A stretch of DNA of 15,232 bases, from NCBI GenBank assembly GCA_023417745.1, contig JAEZEM010000301.1:1-15232 (forward strand). The letters run 5' to 3'. Below are positions 15,174 through 15,232 of this stretch, in pieces. The notes under the pieces were generated by a model. The model was not told the DNA's origin, searched no databases, and saw only the letters and a list, made by a program, of their open reading frames with translations. Each line of letters begins with the position of its first letter. Within the stretch, counting starts at the first letter, position 1. The DNA comes from Pseudomonadota bacterium. GTDB taxonomy: Bacteria > Desulfobacterota > Desulfovibrionia > Desulfovibrionales > Desulfovibrionaceae. Both the position numbers and the translations under genes were made by a program.

Positions 15174-15206
15174 ATCTTCTTGACGAGATTATGTGAAATG
15201 CAACCT

Positions 15207-15232
15207 ATGGGTCATGGGTCATGGGTCATGGG
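15207..15232. repeat. Tandem heptamer repeat running off the window
   Basis: ATGGGTC is repeated three full times plus five bases, ending exactly at the last base of the window, so the array may continue. No gene in the window covers it. Confidence 0.85.

Overview
The window reads as chromosomal DNA of a GC-rich, Gram-negative deltaproteobacterium, most likely a Desulfovibrio-type sulfate reducer (Desulfovibrionaceae). This is inferred from base composition, a SecF of bacterial type, a stand-alone molbindin, many small secreted proteins with Sec signals, and family resemblances recalled from that group. No rRNA, complete tRNA, CRISPR array or insertion sequence is visible.

Layout: bases 1-599 hold the 3' end of secF (+), closed by an intrinsic terminator. 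From about 6.2 kb back to 0.87 kb everything runs on the minus strand. In transcription order this is a GAPDH (gap) with a near-consensus promoter and its own terminator, a receiver-TPR response regulator, an 88-residue protein built of about ten octapeptide repeats, a small lipoprotein, and a secreted carbohydrate-binding (CBM2-like) protein with a probable TIM-barrel hydrolase domain. The Shine-Dalgarno of the last gene is buried in a perfect hairpin. Between 6.4 and 8.8 kb lie four small unnamed genes: one secreted protein on the minus strand, then a divergent plus-strand run of two exported proteins and a 75-residue cytoplasmic protein with a very strong terminator. They face a convergent polysaccharide deacetylase (8785-9843, minus, GTG start).

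From 9.8 to 12.5 kb the DNA is looser. It holds a 0.4 kb gap, mop (a 69-residue molbindin), a 0.6 kb gap with an AT-rich patch, a serine D-Ala-D-Ala carboxypeptidase with a basic tail, and another 0.36 kb spacer with ordered operator-like half-sites. The 0.6 kb gap contains a perfect 12-8-12 inverted repeat with a TATAAT inside it and a GC-rich hairpin about 70 bases downstream, which together look like a regulated small-RNA unit. The last 2.7 kb is a hybrid sensor kinase (Cache-PAS-HisKA-HATPase-REC), visibly lower in GC than its neighbours. Beyond its promoter region the window ends in a tandem heptamer repeat.

Functional threads: envelope and cell-surface carbohydrate work (deacetylase, carboxypeptidase, CBM protein, lipoprotein), signalling (receiver-TPR protein, hybrid kinase), central carbon metabolism (gap) and molybdate/tungstate handling (mop). 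I see no single obvious multi-gene defence or biosynthetic system. The least explained items are the octapeptide-repeat protein, the SD-sequestering leader hairpin, and the palindrome/small-RNA candidate upstream of mop.
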